Assembly (NCBI GenBank): GCA_037176705.1
Contig: CM073886.1
Coordinates: 122,787,001-122,851,000, forward strand
From: Molossus alvarezi
Lineage: Eukaryota; Chordata; Mammalia; Chiroptera; Molossidae
Reading direction: 5' to 3'
Length of the DNA: 64,000 bases
A program made the position numbers and the translations under genes. Every line of letters begins with the position of its first letter. The stretch's first letter is position 1. A model generated the notes under the pieces. It saw only the letters and a list, made by a program, of their open reading frames with translations. It made no database searches and was not told the DNA's origin. Shown here in pieces: positions 13,618-24,765 of this stretch.

Positions 13618-13734
13618 CCCACGCCCTGCCCATGTTCCGCGAGCCCCGCCAGAGGAGCACCCGGAAGCAGCTGGAGAAGGACCGGCTGGACCCCCTGAAG
13701 TCCCACAAGCCCGAGCCTCCCGTGGCGGGCCCAG
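13618..13734 (+). CDS. WDR70: WDR70 exon: basic C-terminal region
   Basis: This 117-bp exon is GC-rich compared with the intron around it. It reads (P)HALPMFREPRQRSTRKQ, LEKDRLDPLKSHKPEPP and VAGP, and ends with a G that pairs with GT of the next exon to make Gly. The acceptor is TCTCGCAG and the donor GTGACT. The segment is rich in Arg, Lys and Pro and lies outside the WD40 fold, consistent with a disordered nuclear-protein tail. No frame damage. Confidence 0.96.
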
Positions 13735-14511
13735 GTGACTGCTCTCGCTGGTGGCCCGCGGAGGGTGGGGGCCGGAGGGGCAGCTGATCGACGATTGGGA
13801 CATCTTTTGGGCCTGGGTGCTTCATTGTCTTCAAAGAGATTTGTACTAAATAGGTGTTTTCAGACATTTTCTTGGTAGCGTCAGAGGTTTTCGCTGAAAT
13901 GTAAGATACAGAATCCCTGTGCCTATGGCTGAGAGGGAGCCTGGAGCCCCGTCTGCTCCGCTTCTCACCTGAGCACGTCAGGTGGCCTCGAGGACGCGGG
14001 GGCTCCCGGGAGCCCAGTTAAAAGCGCGGCTCTCCGTGTTGGCTTAATATGCAGCATTGGGACCTGGACCAGAATCCAGCCGAATTAGGTTCCACACAAG
14101 GCAGAAAATGGCCATCATTTCATTCTGTGCTGGCGAAATGGAGCTGCTGTTTCCCTAGACGATGAACAAAAGCCTTTAGAGTTTTTTGACCAAGTTGGCA
14201 CCAGAAGAGAGCAAAGCAGCGTTGGCTGTGGTACATACAGCACAGACCTCAACCAGAACCCCATGTTCTGTTCTCCCCGCGTCGTCTCCCTAGGCCCAGG
14301 CCTGCAAGCCGGCAGCTTTGGACTCGTTCATTCATCCGAACCCGAGTTCTGGGCCTGCGTCTCCTTGGCCTGCCCCTTCAGCACTGAACACATAGCACAA
14401 ATCAGTCCCATTTTTAAACTAATGGTCTCTGCCACCACCCTAAGCAAAGTTCCTAAATACTGTCCTGCCTGGAGTATTGAGGGACCCTTGTAACTAGGCA
14501 CCTTATCTCAA

Positions 14512-14542
14512 GCCCCCCCCCACACACACACACACACGCGAG
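14512..14542. repeat. (C)n(CA)n microsatellite
   Basis: A run of C is followed by nine CA dinucleotides and a short CGCGAGCGC end. Confidence 0.9.
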
Positions 14543-15354
14543 CGCATCTCACACATGGCTCTCACTCCCAACCCCTCCGGCGTGCATACCGCCACTGCCT
14601 CAGGCCCCCCGAGCTTGCACTGTCTGGTTGCGTGTCCAGAGATCAGAGGTTCTCGGTCTGACTCTAACACTTCTGAGTGTCACACCTCACTTCCCTCCGA
14701 CTCTGACCTTCTGATGTGACTGTTGGTTCACTCCTGCCTCCAGATGCCACTGAATTTTCCTTACTGCATTTTTGTACTTAAACCATTCTGCTCATTGAAA
14801 ATAACCTTCTCTCTCTTCCAAGCTTTCCCAAATTGGATTGATCTCGTCCTAAAGAACCTCCCCAACCACCTCAGCTTGAAAGCTCTCTCCTCCCTCTGAG
14901 TGAATAATTACTGGCCATACAGTTTCTTTGACAATTAATTATCTCCTGCCTATTTAGACTCTTCATACCTTGATATATATATAATTAATCTTTTAGTGCT
15001 GTTTGGCTTTTCATGTGTGTTATTTTTTAATCTTCCTAAAAGTCCTACATTTTTTACTCAGCTGTGTTGGGGACTTACCCTGCCCTTGTGAAGCTTCCTG
15101 TCTCCTAGAGCAATACAATAAAATCCTGCGAGTCAGTGTGTTCAGCTTAGTTATTTTCTCTCCTACAAGGTATATAGGAGGTCATAAGCTCTAAGATATG
15201 TTTCTTTAAAACTAAAATAGCATCCAAAATATATTGGTTATTTTTATTAATTGAATTTCAAAGGATCATGCCTGAGGAATGTTTTTAAGGTCTAGGTATG
15301 GCAGACTATTCGTAATTCTTCCAACATTGGTATCATTGTGTAAATTATGCAACT

Positions 15355-15627
15355 AAGACATAACAGCCCTGGCCAGTTTGGCTCAGCGGTTAGAGCGTCG
15401 GCCTGCGGTCCTGAGAGACCCGGGTTCGGTTCCCGCTAAGGGCGCGTACCTTGGTTGCAGTTTGTCCCCGGCCCTGGTCAGTTGTGCGGGTGGCAGCCAC
15501 TCGATGTGTTCCTTTCACATCGATGTTTCTCTCTCTCTCTCTGTTCCTCTCTCTCCCTCCCACTCTACCTGAACAAAGAATGGAAAAATGTCCTCGGGTG
15601 AGAAGAAAAAAAAAAAAAGACATAACA
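15355..15627 (+). mobile_element. VES-type SINE with TSD, 0.3 kb upstream of an exon
   Basis: Sense SINE, body about 15367-15618. The tRNA-like head is CCCTGGCCAGTTTGGCTCAG with a B-box-like GGTTCGGTTCC, followed by a pyrimidine (TCTC) tract and an A-rich tail. The tail hairpin has degenerated to TCCTCGGGTGAGAAG. The AAGACATAACA repeats at 15355-15365 and about 15617-15627 are the TSD. The element ends about 315 bp before the penultimate WDR70 exon. Confidence 0.92.
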
Positions 15628-15942
15628 AAAATGCCTTTCTATTGAAAACTATTGCGGGGAAGTGGAGGCTTAGTGAGCTCCTACTTTGGCTGTGATCACA
15701 CATGAAAGCTGAAAGGACAGTACTCAAGTACTGTTGAGATCTGTGTGCTTCAAACAAGCCCAAAGAAGCCCCGCCGGCTCAGGGTCCCGATTCTGTAGGA
15801 GGACCCACTCTGTCATCCTAACCGGCCACGGTGGAAGCCAGCGCCGAGGGGCTCAGCCCGGTCAGATAGGTAGAATGTTCACAGGGCACACGGATATGTT
15901 GTCATGCTCATTATGTTTCAGTCGTGGGTGTTCTGTAAACAG

Positions 15943-16105
15943 GTCGTGGCGGCCGCGTTGGAACCCACGGCGGCACCCTGTCCTCATACATCGTGAAGAA
16001 CATCGCGTTGGACAAGACCGATGACAGCAATCCCCGCGAGGCCATCCTGCGCCACGCCAAAGCCGCTGAGGACAACCCATACTGGGTGTCTCCGGCGTAT
16101 TCCAA
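15943..16105 (+). CDS. WDR70: WDR70 penultimate coding exon
   Basis: This 163-bp exon has acceptor ACAG and donor GTAAGG. It reads (G)RGGRVGTHGGTLSSYIVK, NIALDKTDDSNPREAILRH and AKAAEDNPYWVSPAYS, and its last AA pairs with G of the terminal exon to encode Lys. The Gly/Arg-rich start and the SSYIVKNIAL block are typical of the conserved WDR70 C-terminal tail. It is intact and in frame with both neighbours. A sense SINE lies just upstream (15367-15618) and an antisense SINE downstream (18183-18391). Confidence 0.96.
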
Positions 16106-16574
16106 GTAAGGAAACGGTTATTATGTGTAATGAATTGGGAAGAGCATAACAATGGCTGCTTTGAGGTTCTAACTTCTCCATTTCCTGTTTTATTCTCAAG
16201 CATGAAAAATAGGCCAGGTGTGCGTAGGACCCTAAAATAGTGAATTTTCTAACCAGGCCAGTTCCACCCGTTATAGCCTAGTGTAAACCATTAATTATGT
16301 GAAGCCCATTCTACCTATGATAAAAAAAAATGACTGCCTATTTGCATTATCTTAGCTGAGGAGGGTTAAAAGCAATGAAGGGGAGGAGTTTGTAGGTCTG
16401 TTAATAGGACGCACTTTTACTTGCAGATCTGTATGTAACACTCACACAGGCAGAGTAGAGCCTGCTGCTCGGATCCCCTCAAATAGCTTAACGTGGGTGA
16501 ACATGTAGTGGTTCTTAAAGCAACACAATCAGCTACATTTACACTGAAGAAAGGTGCTATTGTGGAATTTGGGA

Positions 16575-17900
16575 TTCTTTTTAACTTTTAATTTTAAACT
16601 AATTTTAGACTTACAGAAAAGTTGCAAAAACAGTACAGAGAATTCATGTATATTCTTCTCCCAACTTCCCCTAATGTTAACACCTTACATAACCATAATA
16701 CAATTAATTAGCAACAATACATGATAACACTGGTACGATAGTGTTAACTAAGCTACAGACCTTATCTTATTTCCCCCCGTTTTCCCACTAATGTCCCTTT
16801 TCTATGCTGGGATCCTATAAAGATACCAAGTGGCATTTAGTTGTTACTTCTCAGCCTCTTCCAGTCACAACACTTTCTCAGTCTGTCTTGTCTTCCATGA
16901 CCTTGAGACTTTCAGTGAACACTAGTCTGTTACTTTGTACACTTTCAAGTTGTCTACTATTTTCTCATGATTGGGATGAAACTATGCATTTTTGGCAAAA
17001 AATAACACAAGGGTGATGTATCCTTCTTAGCGCATGATATCAAGAACCTCGGTCACTGTCTTATGACAGGTGATGCTAACTGTGATCACGTGGTCACATG
17101 TGTATCTGCCACGTTTCTGCACCGTGAAGTTTCTGTCATTGCATTTTGAACTAATACATTTCTTGGGGTGATATTTTAAGACCATGCAAATCCTATCTCT
17201 CCTTAAACTTTGCTGTCTAATTTTATCACCCACGGATATGTTTGCCTGCAATGTTATCACTGTGGTGCTTGCCTAACAGTGACTTTCTATTTTCCTCTTT
17301 TCTTCTGCATTTATTAATTATATTCTACTGAAAGGAAGAATGGTCCCTTCCACCAATATAGTTGTTTTTTTTCCCAACTATATTTTGTACCAGTATGAAC
17401 TTTAAGATACTTTATTCTATGGGTTGAAATCCAGTGCTGTCATTATTTAGTTTGTTGCTCACAATGTTCCAGCCTTGGCCGGGAGACTCTCCTTCAGAAC
17501 GGTCCTGTCTTCCTACAGGTCCCTGTATTTTTTTCCTTACTTTTCGGCACCAGGAGATGTTGCAGGCTCATCTTCCCTTTTCTTGACTGAGTCATAGAAT
17601 CAACCACTTCCCCAAAGAGCCCTGTTTCCTTTGGGTGGAGAATGATGTTTCGAAACCAGCAGGTTGGTGCTAGCTGTGCTCACCGTTACCGAAATGTCAT
17701 TGCTTCTAGGTCTTCTCAGCTGACAGAGCTTGGAAGTACATGTATACACACTAACCTGCGCATGGACACACATATCTTTCTGTGTATCGCTACCTGTGTT
17801 TATATTTTAAAACCATGAGTTTGAACTGATGTCTCTGGTTTCAGTTCCATACCGCAGGGTTCATCTAACCTTTTCCCTTTCGGTATTCGTAACTTCTTTC
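16575..17900 (-). mobile_element. L1M 3' UTR-type remnant, antisense
   Basis: The + strand looks like the reverse complement of old L1M(E) 3' regions: ACTTACAGAAAAGTTGC, CAGTACAGAGAATTC, CACCTTACATAACC and TGTCCCTTTTCTATGC segments in the expected order. High divergence; no ORF survives. Confidence 0.6.
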
Positions 17901-18164
17901 TCCAGTAGTGAGAAAGCCAGCTCTCATGATCTACAGTATGTTTCCTGGTTCAGTTCTAGCATTCACATAAAGGAGTTTCAGGACTCTGCCCCCGGTGAGA
18001 AGCACTTTCCCTCACTAAATTACAGCATTTGTGTACAGGTCTTTCTGTCTTGTCTAGTCTTACAGTATCCAGTCAAGATTCTGTTTTCCAGTTACTTAGT
18101 TTAGATCTTTTTTCCTCTACTTCTGTCTGTGGGGTTGTGTTATTCTTTTGAAATACAGTCAGGC

Positions 18165-18408
18165 TCATTTGTTGTTGTTTTTTTATTTTATTTTTTATTT
18201 TTAGAGAGAGGGAGAGAAAGGGAGAGAGAAACATCAATGTGAGAGGGACGCATCGATTGGTTGCCTCCCACATGACCCCGACCAGGGCCGGCACAAACTG
18301 CAGCCAAGGTACGTGCCCTTGGCTAGAATTGAACCCAGAACTTATTGGTCTGAGGGCTGACGCTCTACTGCTGAGCCAAACCGGCCAGGGCACATTTGTT
18401 GGTGTTTT
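18165..18408 (-). mobile_element. VES-type SINE, antisense
   Basis: Body about 18183-18391. It has a poly-T/TATTTT start, a GAGAGAGGGAGAGAAAGG tract, then a tRNA-like head ending GCCAAACCGGCCAGGGC. The flanks share CATTTGTTG followed by T-rich sequence (starting about 18166 and 18393). It lacks the TCCTC...GAGGA tail hairpin found in most copies here, so it belongs to a different subfamily or is older. Confidence 0.85.
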
Positions 18409-18439
18409 TATTCCTTTTTGAGGTTTCCCCCACCTTCTG

Positions 18440-18960
18440 CTATATTTTTAGGGTGTGTATATAGGGTATGCAAAATATTACTGTGATGCTGGGAGTCAGA
18501 ACTTTAAAAGAGATATACTCACTCCCTCTTCATCCCTACTCCCCTGTTCCTATACCCCATCTTATTTCAGTCCTTTCCCCCACTCACTCCCTGTAGGTAA
18601 CCAGTCTCTTCAGTTTCTGGCTAATCTTTCTGATATTTCTTTTGCACAGATGAGCAGATACGTATTTTCTTATATTCCCTTCTTTCTTGCTTGAAGGGTA
18701 GCATGGTATAAATATTCTTTTGGGCTTTGCTTTGTTTCACTTAGCAGTATGCCCTGCAAATCACTCTATATCCATTCACAGAGTTCATTCTCATTCTTTG
18801 TCATACCTGTGTAGTACTCCATTGTATGGATGTACCATGGATTATTCAACCACTCTCCTATGTATAGGTATCCAAGTTGTTCCTTGTATTTTGCAATTAT
18901 TAAAAATACCTCAGTGAGTAAATCTGTGCATGTATATTTTTGTATTGTTGGAAGTGTATT
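18440..18960 (-). mobile_element. L1 3' UTR-type fragment, antisense
   Basis: It contains the well-known L1 3'-region text in reverse complement: TTTCACTTAGCAGTATG, TACTCCATTGTATGGATG, ACCATGGATTATTCAACCA. Diverged. Confidence 0.65.
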
Positions 18961-20228
18961 CAGTTTTTTTCTTGATGTATTTATGTATTGCTAAAGCTTT
19001 CTCTTCAATGATTAGAAATCTGGACCCTGATCACTTCTCAAAACATCAGTATGCTGGAAAAAAGTCCCTTATGAACCAACTCCACTTACGTATTATACCG
19101 ATATCAGTCTCCCATCTGCTATTTATGATGAGCTGCTTTGCTTGGGCTCTTTAGAAGCAGACTCAGAGATAAACGATTCTTATAAAGGTGATTTATTAAG
19201 AAGCATTCCCAGAAAAACCAGGGGTGTGGAGAAGTGTAATGGCACCAAGGGTTCCAAAGCTAAGCACAGTCTCAGGGATGGTCGCTTTGGCTCCATCCCA
19301 CTGGGAGACCCTGGACACCCAGGTCTGGGGCACAGGAACTAGAGCATTTATACTCCAGTGTCTGTTGGTTACTGGTAATGGCTGGAGAGGGGTTTGGGGA
19401 GACAGTCCCGGGCACTTCCAGCTCCCCAGGGCTTTATCGACTTGCCCACAGCCCCCTGACAGAGAGAGCTAGGAGCTGCTGTTGTGAGTGAAAGCACCCT
19501 GCCCAAAAATGCTCCAGGGGTTTGAGGGTGTCTGCGGGGAGCACTGTCCTCTGCTGCACGTGCTGTGGCAGGACAGACTTGACCGTGTAATGTGTGGTGC
19601 CTGTTCGCAACGTGTACTGACCGGACGGTGCATATGCAGCGTCTCTGGACCATCGTTGGAAAGTATTACAACAGCTAAGAGGTCATAGCAAGGCTGGCCA
19701 GCTACATCGTGTGCATTAGCCTCCGCTCGTGTGGAATGTGTGTGGGTCTGAGCTTTATTACCGCATCGTTGGCAGCCGGATAAGCTTATAGATTATGCCT
19801 CTGTTGACACTTCTGTTTTTAATGGAGTAGTTATTTTCTATTATTAGAAATTTTTTTATATTAAAAAAAAATTGTTTAGAAACGTACCAAAAATTAGCCG
19901 AGGAAAGAAGTATAAACAGAGCCATAGTTTTCAATTTGCTAAACACAGTGAGCATCATTTTGACAGCAGACTGCTCCAAATAGATGTGTATAGGTTTACA
20001 CACCAAGTAAATCATGGAGGTGTCTCCGCAAATATTGAAATAATACTGCTGGCTGATTATTAATTGATATGAGCAACATCTAACTCAAAGGAAGACGGTG
20101 TCAAGGGCTAAATTACTGCTGAAGAACATGATACACTGAGAAGGTCTTTTAGGACCTACTGGATAGCAAGTCACTGCTGGAACCCAGACCATCTGTCCCA
20201 GACCAGCAAGCCACTGCTGAACCCAGAC
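18961..20228. other. Intronic, probably an old unclassified repeat
   Basis: The part near 19130-19480 (TTATAAAGGTGATTTATTAAG, AGAAAAACCAGGGG) reads like an ancient interspersed repeat, but I cannot assign a family. The rest shows nothing identifiable. Confidence 0.3.
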
Positions 20229-20443
20229 CAGAGAGTGCCAGGTTCGGTTCCTGCTAAGGGCACATACCTTGGTTGCATTTTGTCCCTGGCCCTGGGTTGG
20301 GGTCGTGTGGGTTGCAACCACTTGATGTGTCTCTCTCTCATCGATGTTTCTCTCTCTCTCTCCTTTCCTCTCTCCCTCCTGCTCTATCTGAAGATAAATG
20401 CAAAAAAAAAAAAAAAAAAAAAAAGTCCTCAGGTGAGGATAAA
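20229..20443 (+). mobile_element. 5'-truncated VES-type SINE with an internal A-run
   Basis: The head is missing; recognisable sequence starts at the B box (AGGTTCGGTTCC), followed by the ACATACCTTGGTTGC segment, a TCTC tract, GAAGATAAATGC, a run of about 24 A, then the tail hairpin TCCTCAGGTGAGGA. It shares the A-run-before-hairpin layout with the copy at 21358-21606. Confidence 0.85.
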
Positions 20444-20699
20444 GCTGGCCTCGGAATTTCCAGGTTATTGTTTTAACTTCTAACAACTAATTATTTTGAT
20501 AGAGGATCAGGCTTCAATTTAACATATAATTTTCATGTACTGCATTTTAAGTAATACATGCACACAGTGGGAGAAAACCCAGCAGTGCTAACGGGTAGAC
20601 AGCGGACACTTGACAGCCTCCCTTTCACCTTGAGCCCCGGTTCCTTCATTCCACTGCTCAGAGGTGCCCATCACGGCCGGTCTTGTACTTCCTCCCAGA

Positions 20700-21782
20700 G
20701 ACCGGTCATGTAAAAATGAGCAGGTGTGTGTATAGCTATTCATTATTTAAAAACATAGGTATATAGCATATTATACGAGCTAGTTTCTGTTGGTTGGTTG
20801 GTTTTTTACTTTGTTTTGTTACCTAGGAGATTGGACCAGATCCAACCATACATATCTAGCTCATTCTTTATACTTCCTTGGTATTTTTCATTGAAGGATA
20901 TACTTTTCTAAAACAACACTCTATTGTTTTCAGTCTTTTGCTTTCATAAATACTGAAATTAATATCGTTGGACATACATATTTGCCTACATGTGCAAAAC
21001 TTCTAGAAATAGAATTACCAAGTCAAAGGGTATTTGCATTTTAAATTCATATAGGTAGTGGTTAGTTTTCCTCCAAAGACCTTTTAGCCAACTTGCCCAG
21101 TGCTAGGTGAGTGCTTACTTTCATAGTGGCCAGTCTCACAGGTGAAAACTTGAATTCCATTATAGTTACACTTACATTTTCACAGTTTCAAGCATGTTTT
21201 CATATATTAAAATCTTTTTTTTCCTTTCGAACTTTCTGTTTTGGTCCTTTGCACATTTGTCTATTGGTTGACTGGTCCTTTTCTTACTGATTTGTAAGAG
21301 TTCTTTATAGTAAGGACTTTAACCATTTGTATGTCATGTATTGAAAATATTTCTCTTGCCCTGGCCGGTTTGGCTCAGTGATTAGAGCATCGGCCTTCGG
21401 ACCAGAGTGACCTGGGTTCGGTTCCCAGTAAGGGCACATACCTTGGTTGCAGTTTGTCCCTGGCCCCTGGTTGGGGTCATGTGGGTGGCAACCACTCGAT
21501 GTGTCTCTCTCTCTTCTTTCCTATCTTCCTCCTGCTCTATCTGAAGATAAATGCAAAAAAAAAAAAAAAGTCCTCAGGTGAGGATAAAATAAATAAATAA
21601 ATAAAGTACTTCTCTTAGTCATTTTTGTATTACTTTATTTATGGCATTTTTCCCATGTGAAAAATTTTTATTTTAACGTAGTCAGTTTTAGAAATTTTTT
21701 CTTTCTTGGGTTTTGTTTTCGTTAGGAATACCTCCACTATCTAAGATTATTTTTTTTAACTTTTTCTTTTACCTTTTAACCC
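20700..21782 (-). mobile_element. Old L1, antisense (left part of a fragmented copy)
   Basis: Reverse-complement L1 3'-region text (GAAATAGAATTACCAAGTC, TTTGTAAGAGTTCTTTATAG) is broken by a SINE at 21358-21606 and resumes after it. It ends in ...AACCCCCTTCACCCATTTCT, where the HAL1-like element is inserted. The same L1 continues on the far side at 24766. Confidence 0.75.
21348..21616 (+). mobile_element. VES-type SINE with an internal A-run and TSD
   Basis: Full-length sense copy, body 21358-21606: CCCTGGCCGGTTTGGCTCAG head, GGTTCGGTTCCC B box, TCTC tract, GAAGATAAATGC, A-run, hairpin TCCTCAGGTGAGGA, and a (TAAA)n tail. Near-identical TATTTCTCTT / TACTTCTCTT repeats flank it (21348-21357, 21607-21616). 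Confidence 0.92.
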
Positions 21783-22190
21783 CCTTCACCCATTTCTTCT
21801 ATTATTTTTCATTTTAACTCATCTTTATTGTTGAATGTATTACAGATGTTTCCCCCCCTTTCTCCCCATTGACTTCCTCCTCCCCTATCCTGCCCCCCTC
21901 CTGCCTTCCCCACACTATTGTCAGTGTCCATTGCTCATGCATATATGCACAGAAGTTCTTGGTTTATCTCAATCCCCCCTCCCCTTCCGCCTTCCTTTTG
22001 AGGTTCATCAGTCTAACAACCAATTTGTACTTCTTAATTCCTTCATCTTTTTCACCCATCCCCTCAGCCCCCACCCATCTGTCAAGCAACAAAAAGTTCT
22101 CTGTATCTATGAGTCTGTTTCTGTTCTGCTTGCTCATTTTGTTTGTAGATTCAATTGTTGATAGATATGTATTAATTGCTATTTTATTGT

Positions 22191-23096
22191 TCATGTTTTT
22201 TGTTCTTCTCCTTCAAGAAGACCCTTCAACATTTCATATAATACTGGTTTGGTGGTGAAGAACTCCTTTAGCTTTTTCTTGTCTGGGAAACTCTTGATAT
22301 GACCATCGATTCTAAATGATAGATTTGCAGGATAGAGTAATCTTGGTTGTAGGTCATTGCTTTTCATCACCTTGAATATCTCTTGCCACTCCTTTCTGGC
22401 CTGCAAAGTTTCTTTTGAGAAATCAGCTGACAGTCTTATGGGAGCTCCTTTGTAGGTAACGAACTGCTCTTTTCTTGCTGCCTTTAAGAGTCTCTCTTTG
22501 TATTTAACCTTTGGCATTTGATGATGATGTATCTTGGTGTGGACCTCTTTGGGTTCATGTTGTTTGGGACATTCTCTGCTTCCTAGACTTTTATGTCTGT
22601 TTTCTGTCATTGTTGTTTCAAATAGGTTTTCAATTTTTTGTTCGCTCTTTTCTCCTTCTGGCACCCCTATAATGCAAATGTCCCAGACGCTCCTTACACT
22701 ATCCTCATTGTTTTGAATTCTTTTTTCTTTTTGCTATTCTGATTGGGTGTTTTTTGCTTCCTAATATTCCAAATTGATGGTTTGATTTTTGGCTTTACCT
22801 ACTCTACTATTGATTCCCTGTGTATCATTCTTTATTTCAGTTAGTGCCTCCTTCATTTCTGACAGATCCTTTTTTTATGTTGTTGATGTTCTCACTAAGT
22901 TCCTTGGAGGTCTCCTTAAGTACCTTGAATATCTCACCAAGTTCCTTGAATATCTCACCAAGTTCCTTGAGCAACCTTATAACTTGTGTTTTGAACTCTG
23001 CATCTGATTGATTGCTTATCTCCATTTTGTTTAATTTTTTTCCTGTTTAATTTTGATTTTTACTTTCATTTGGAACATGTTTCTTTGTCTCCTCAT
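22191..23096 (-). pseudogene. L1/HAL1 ORF1p gene, decayed
   Basis: ORF1p is the RNA-binding chaperone of L1-type elements. It forms trimers through a coiled coil and coats element RNA. The putative start ATG is at 23096-23094 (MRRQRNMFQMK), followed by a MEISNQSDAEFKTQV block in another frame and a coiled-coil segment (about 22990-22840) with heptads such as ELGEIFK. The best preserved part (22664-22191) covers the RRM-like and C-terminal domains: RLSADFSKETLQARKEW, then RLLYPANLSFRIDG, then FFTTKPVLYEMLKGLLEG, ending at a stop. Between 22837 and 22664 there are frameshifts and in-frame stops, so no intact protein can be made. The heptad ELGEIFK is exactly duplicated. No ORF2 follows. Confidence 0.9.
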
Positions 23097-24750
23097 TTTG
23101 GCTGCTTCCTTGTGACTGTTTCTATGTATTAGGTAGAGTTGCTATGTCTCCTAGGCTTCGTAGGGTGGCCTATTATTATAGGTGTCCTGTAGGATCCAGT
23201 GGCACAGGCTCCCTGATCTCTCCAGCTGGGCCCTCGAGGTGCACCCTTAGTATGGACTGTACACCCTTGTGCTGTAATGGAGTCTTGATTGCTGTTGGCA
23301 TGTCAATGGGAGGGATTTACTCAAGCTGATCAGCTGTAAGGACTGGCTATGTCCACTGACCACTGGCCTCTGACTACCTTGGAGGATCAGCTGTGTAGGG
23401 GCCACCACACAGAGCAAGACTTACTTCATCAGGGCTCTGGTACCCAGAGTCCACTCATTGATTGTGTCACTTGTGGCAGTGGTTGGTGGTGGTGCTTCAC
23501 AGTGTTCTGAAGCTGACCACTGGGTGTGCTGACTCTGAAGCAAGAACAGCCACTGCCTGTGTTCTACCCGGGGCCACCTTTAATAAGCTACAGAGTGGTC
23601 TGCAGATGGCTACTGCTTGTGCTGGGCTTGAAGGTGCCCAGGAAAAGCCAAGCTGTGAACTAAGGCTGACTGCTTCTAGTGCCAGGCCTTGGGCCACTTA
23701 ATGGAACGTATGGGGCTCGCTGAGACCAGATGCTGCTTGTTTGAGAGATTTTAGGAAGCTCTGACGCAGGAGCCAAGACAGGCTAATCCTGTAGTAAAGA
23801 CTTTGGAAACAGCTTGGGTGCCCTGGCCGGTTTGGTTCAGCGGTTAGAGTGTCAGCCTGCAGACCAGAGAGACCTGGGTTCTCTTTCTGCTAAGGGCACG
23901 TACCTCAGTTGCAGTTTGTTCCCAGCCTTGTTTGGGGTCGTGTGGGTGGCAACCACTCAATGTGTTTCTCTCACATTGTGTTTCTCTCTCTTCTTCCTGC
24001 TCTATCTGAAGCAAAAATGTCCTCCGGTGTGGATAAAAAAAAGAAACAGCTTGGGTGGACCCAAATGTTGGGTGGGGCGGGGCCTCAGGGAATTACTAGG
24101 GTGGGGAAAACAGTGTGAGCCAGGCTGCTAGAGTCCCAGATATGGTGGCTGCCTGCCGCCCCAGGGAAGGGCTCACCAGAGGAATATCAGCCTCCGCCAG
24201 CACGTCTATTCAGGAGAAGGCCGCCTCTCCAGCCCTCGTCCTAAGGCCAAACAGCTTATTTCTTCCCTGTATACCTCTGGCACCCCTCAAGCTGCCTCCC
24301 CTCTGAGCTCAGAGGGAGCAAGTCAGAGTAAGTCTGTGCGCGGGCCCTTTAAGAGGAGCTGCCTGGGGCTCCCTGTGCATCAGCCTCCCTGAGCCTCACT
24401 TACCGCTGGTTTTATAGCCAGAAGTTATGGGGACTCTCTTCCTGGCACTGGAACCCTGAGCTGGGAGCCTGGTGTGGGACGGGGACCCCTCAGTCCTCAG
24501 GGAGGACCTTCCCAGCAGAGGTGTCCTCCTGATTTTTATTCGCCACACGTGGGTGTGGGGCCAGCCCGTGGGCCTCCGCCCTCCTACCAGTCTCCATGTG
24601 GCTGCTGCTTTAATTGCGCAGTTGTAGGGCTTCCATTCAGCTCGGTGTCAGGCGGTTCTGAAGGATGGTGGTTCTGTATTTAGTTGTAATGTTGATGTGG
24701 TTGTGGGAGGAGGCGATACTGTGTTTACCTTCCCGCCATCCTGACCCGGG
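23097..24750 (-). promoter_or_regulatory. HAL1-like 5' UTR / internal promoter region
   Basis: GC-rich sequence between the 5' boundary at 24750 and the ORF1 start, interrupted by a SINE. In L1-derived elements this region holds the internal RNA polymerase II promoter (family knowledge). The 5' end begins near GGATGGCGGG, a context reminiscent of the YY1-type CCAT/ATGG site at L1 5' ends. Current activity cannot be judged. Confidence 0.55.
23806..24057 (+). mobile_element. VES-type SINE nested in the HAL1-like 5' UTR
   Basis: Sense copy, body 23821-24042: CCCTGGCCGGTTTGGTTCAG head, B-box region degraded (GGGTTCTCTTTC), TCTC tract and short tail. The tail hairpin is degraded (TCCTCCGGTGTGGA). 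A perfect 15-bp TSD GAAACAGCTTGGGTG occurs at 23806-23820 and 24043-24057. Confidence 0.93.
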
Positions 24751-24765
24751 CCTTCACCCATTTCT

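Larger units (their letters stand above)
13735..15942. other. WDR70 intron, 2208 bp
   Basis: Donor GTGACT, acceptor AAACAG. It holds a C-run/CA microsatellite at 14512-14542 and a sense VES-type SINE at 15367-15618. The rest is unrecognised. Confidence 0.7.
21783..24765 (-). mobile_element. HAL1-like retroelement (L1 with ORF1 only), full length with 15-bp TSD
   Basis: Element body 21798-24750 on the minus strand, bounded by a perfect 15-bp direct repeat CCTTCACCCATTTCT at 21783-21797 and 24751-24765. Reading in the minus direction: a GC-rich 5' UTR of about 1.6 kb beginning CCCGGGTCAGGATGGCGGG, an ORF1 region (23096-22191), then immediately an L1-type 3' UTR with AATAAA near 21823-21828 and a weak A-rich end. 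There is no ORF2 (endonuclease/reverse transcriptase) between ORF1 and the 3' UTR, which is the defining layout of HAL1 (half-L1) families. A SINE is nested in the 5' UTR (23821-24042). Without it and its duplicated target the element is about 2.7 kb. Confidence 0.85.
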
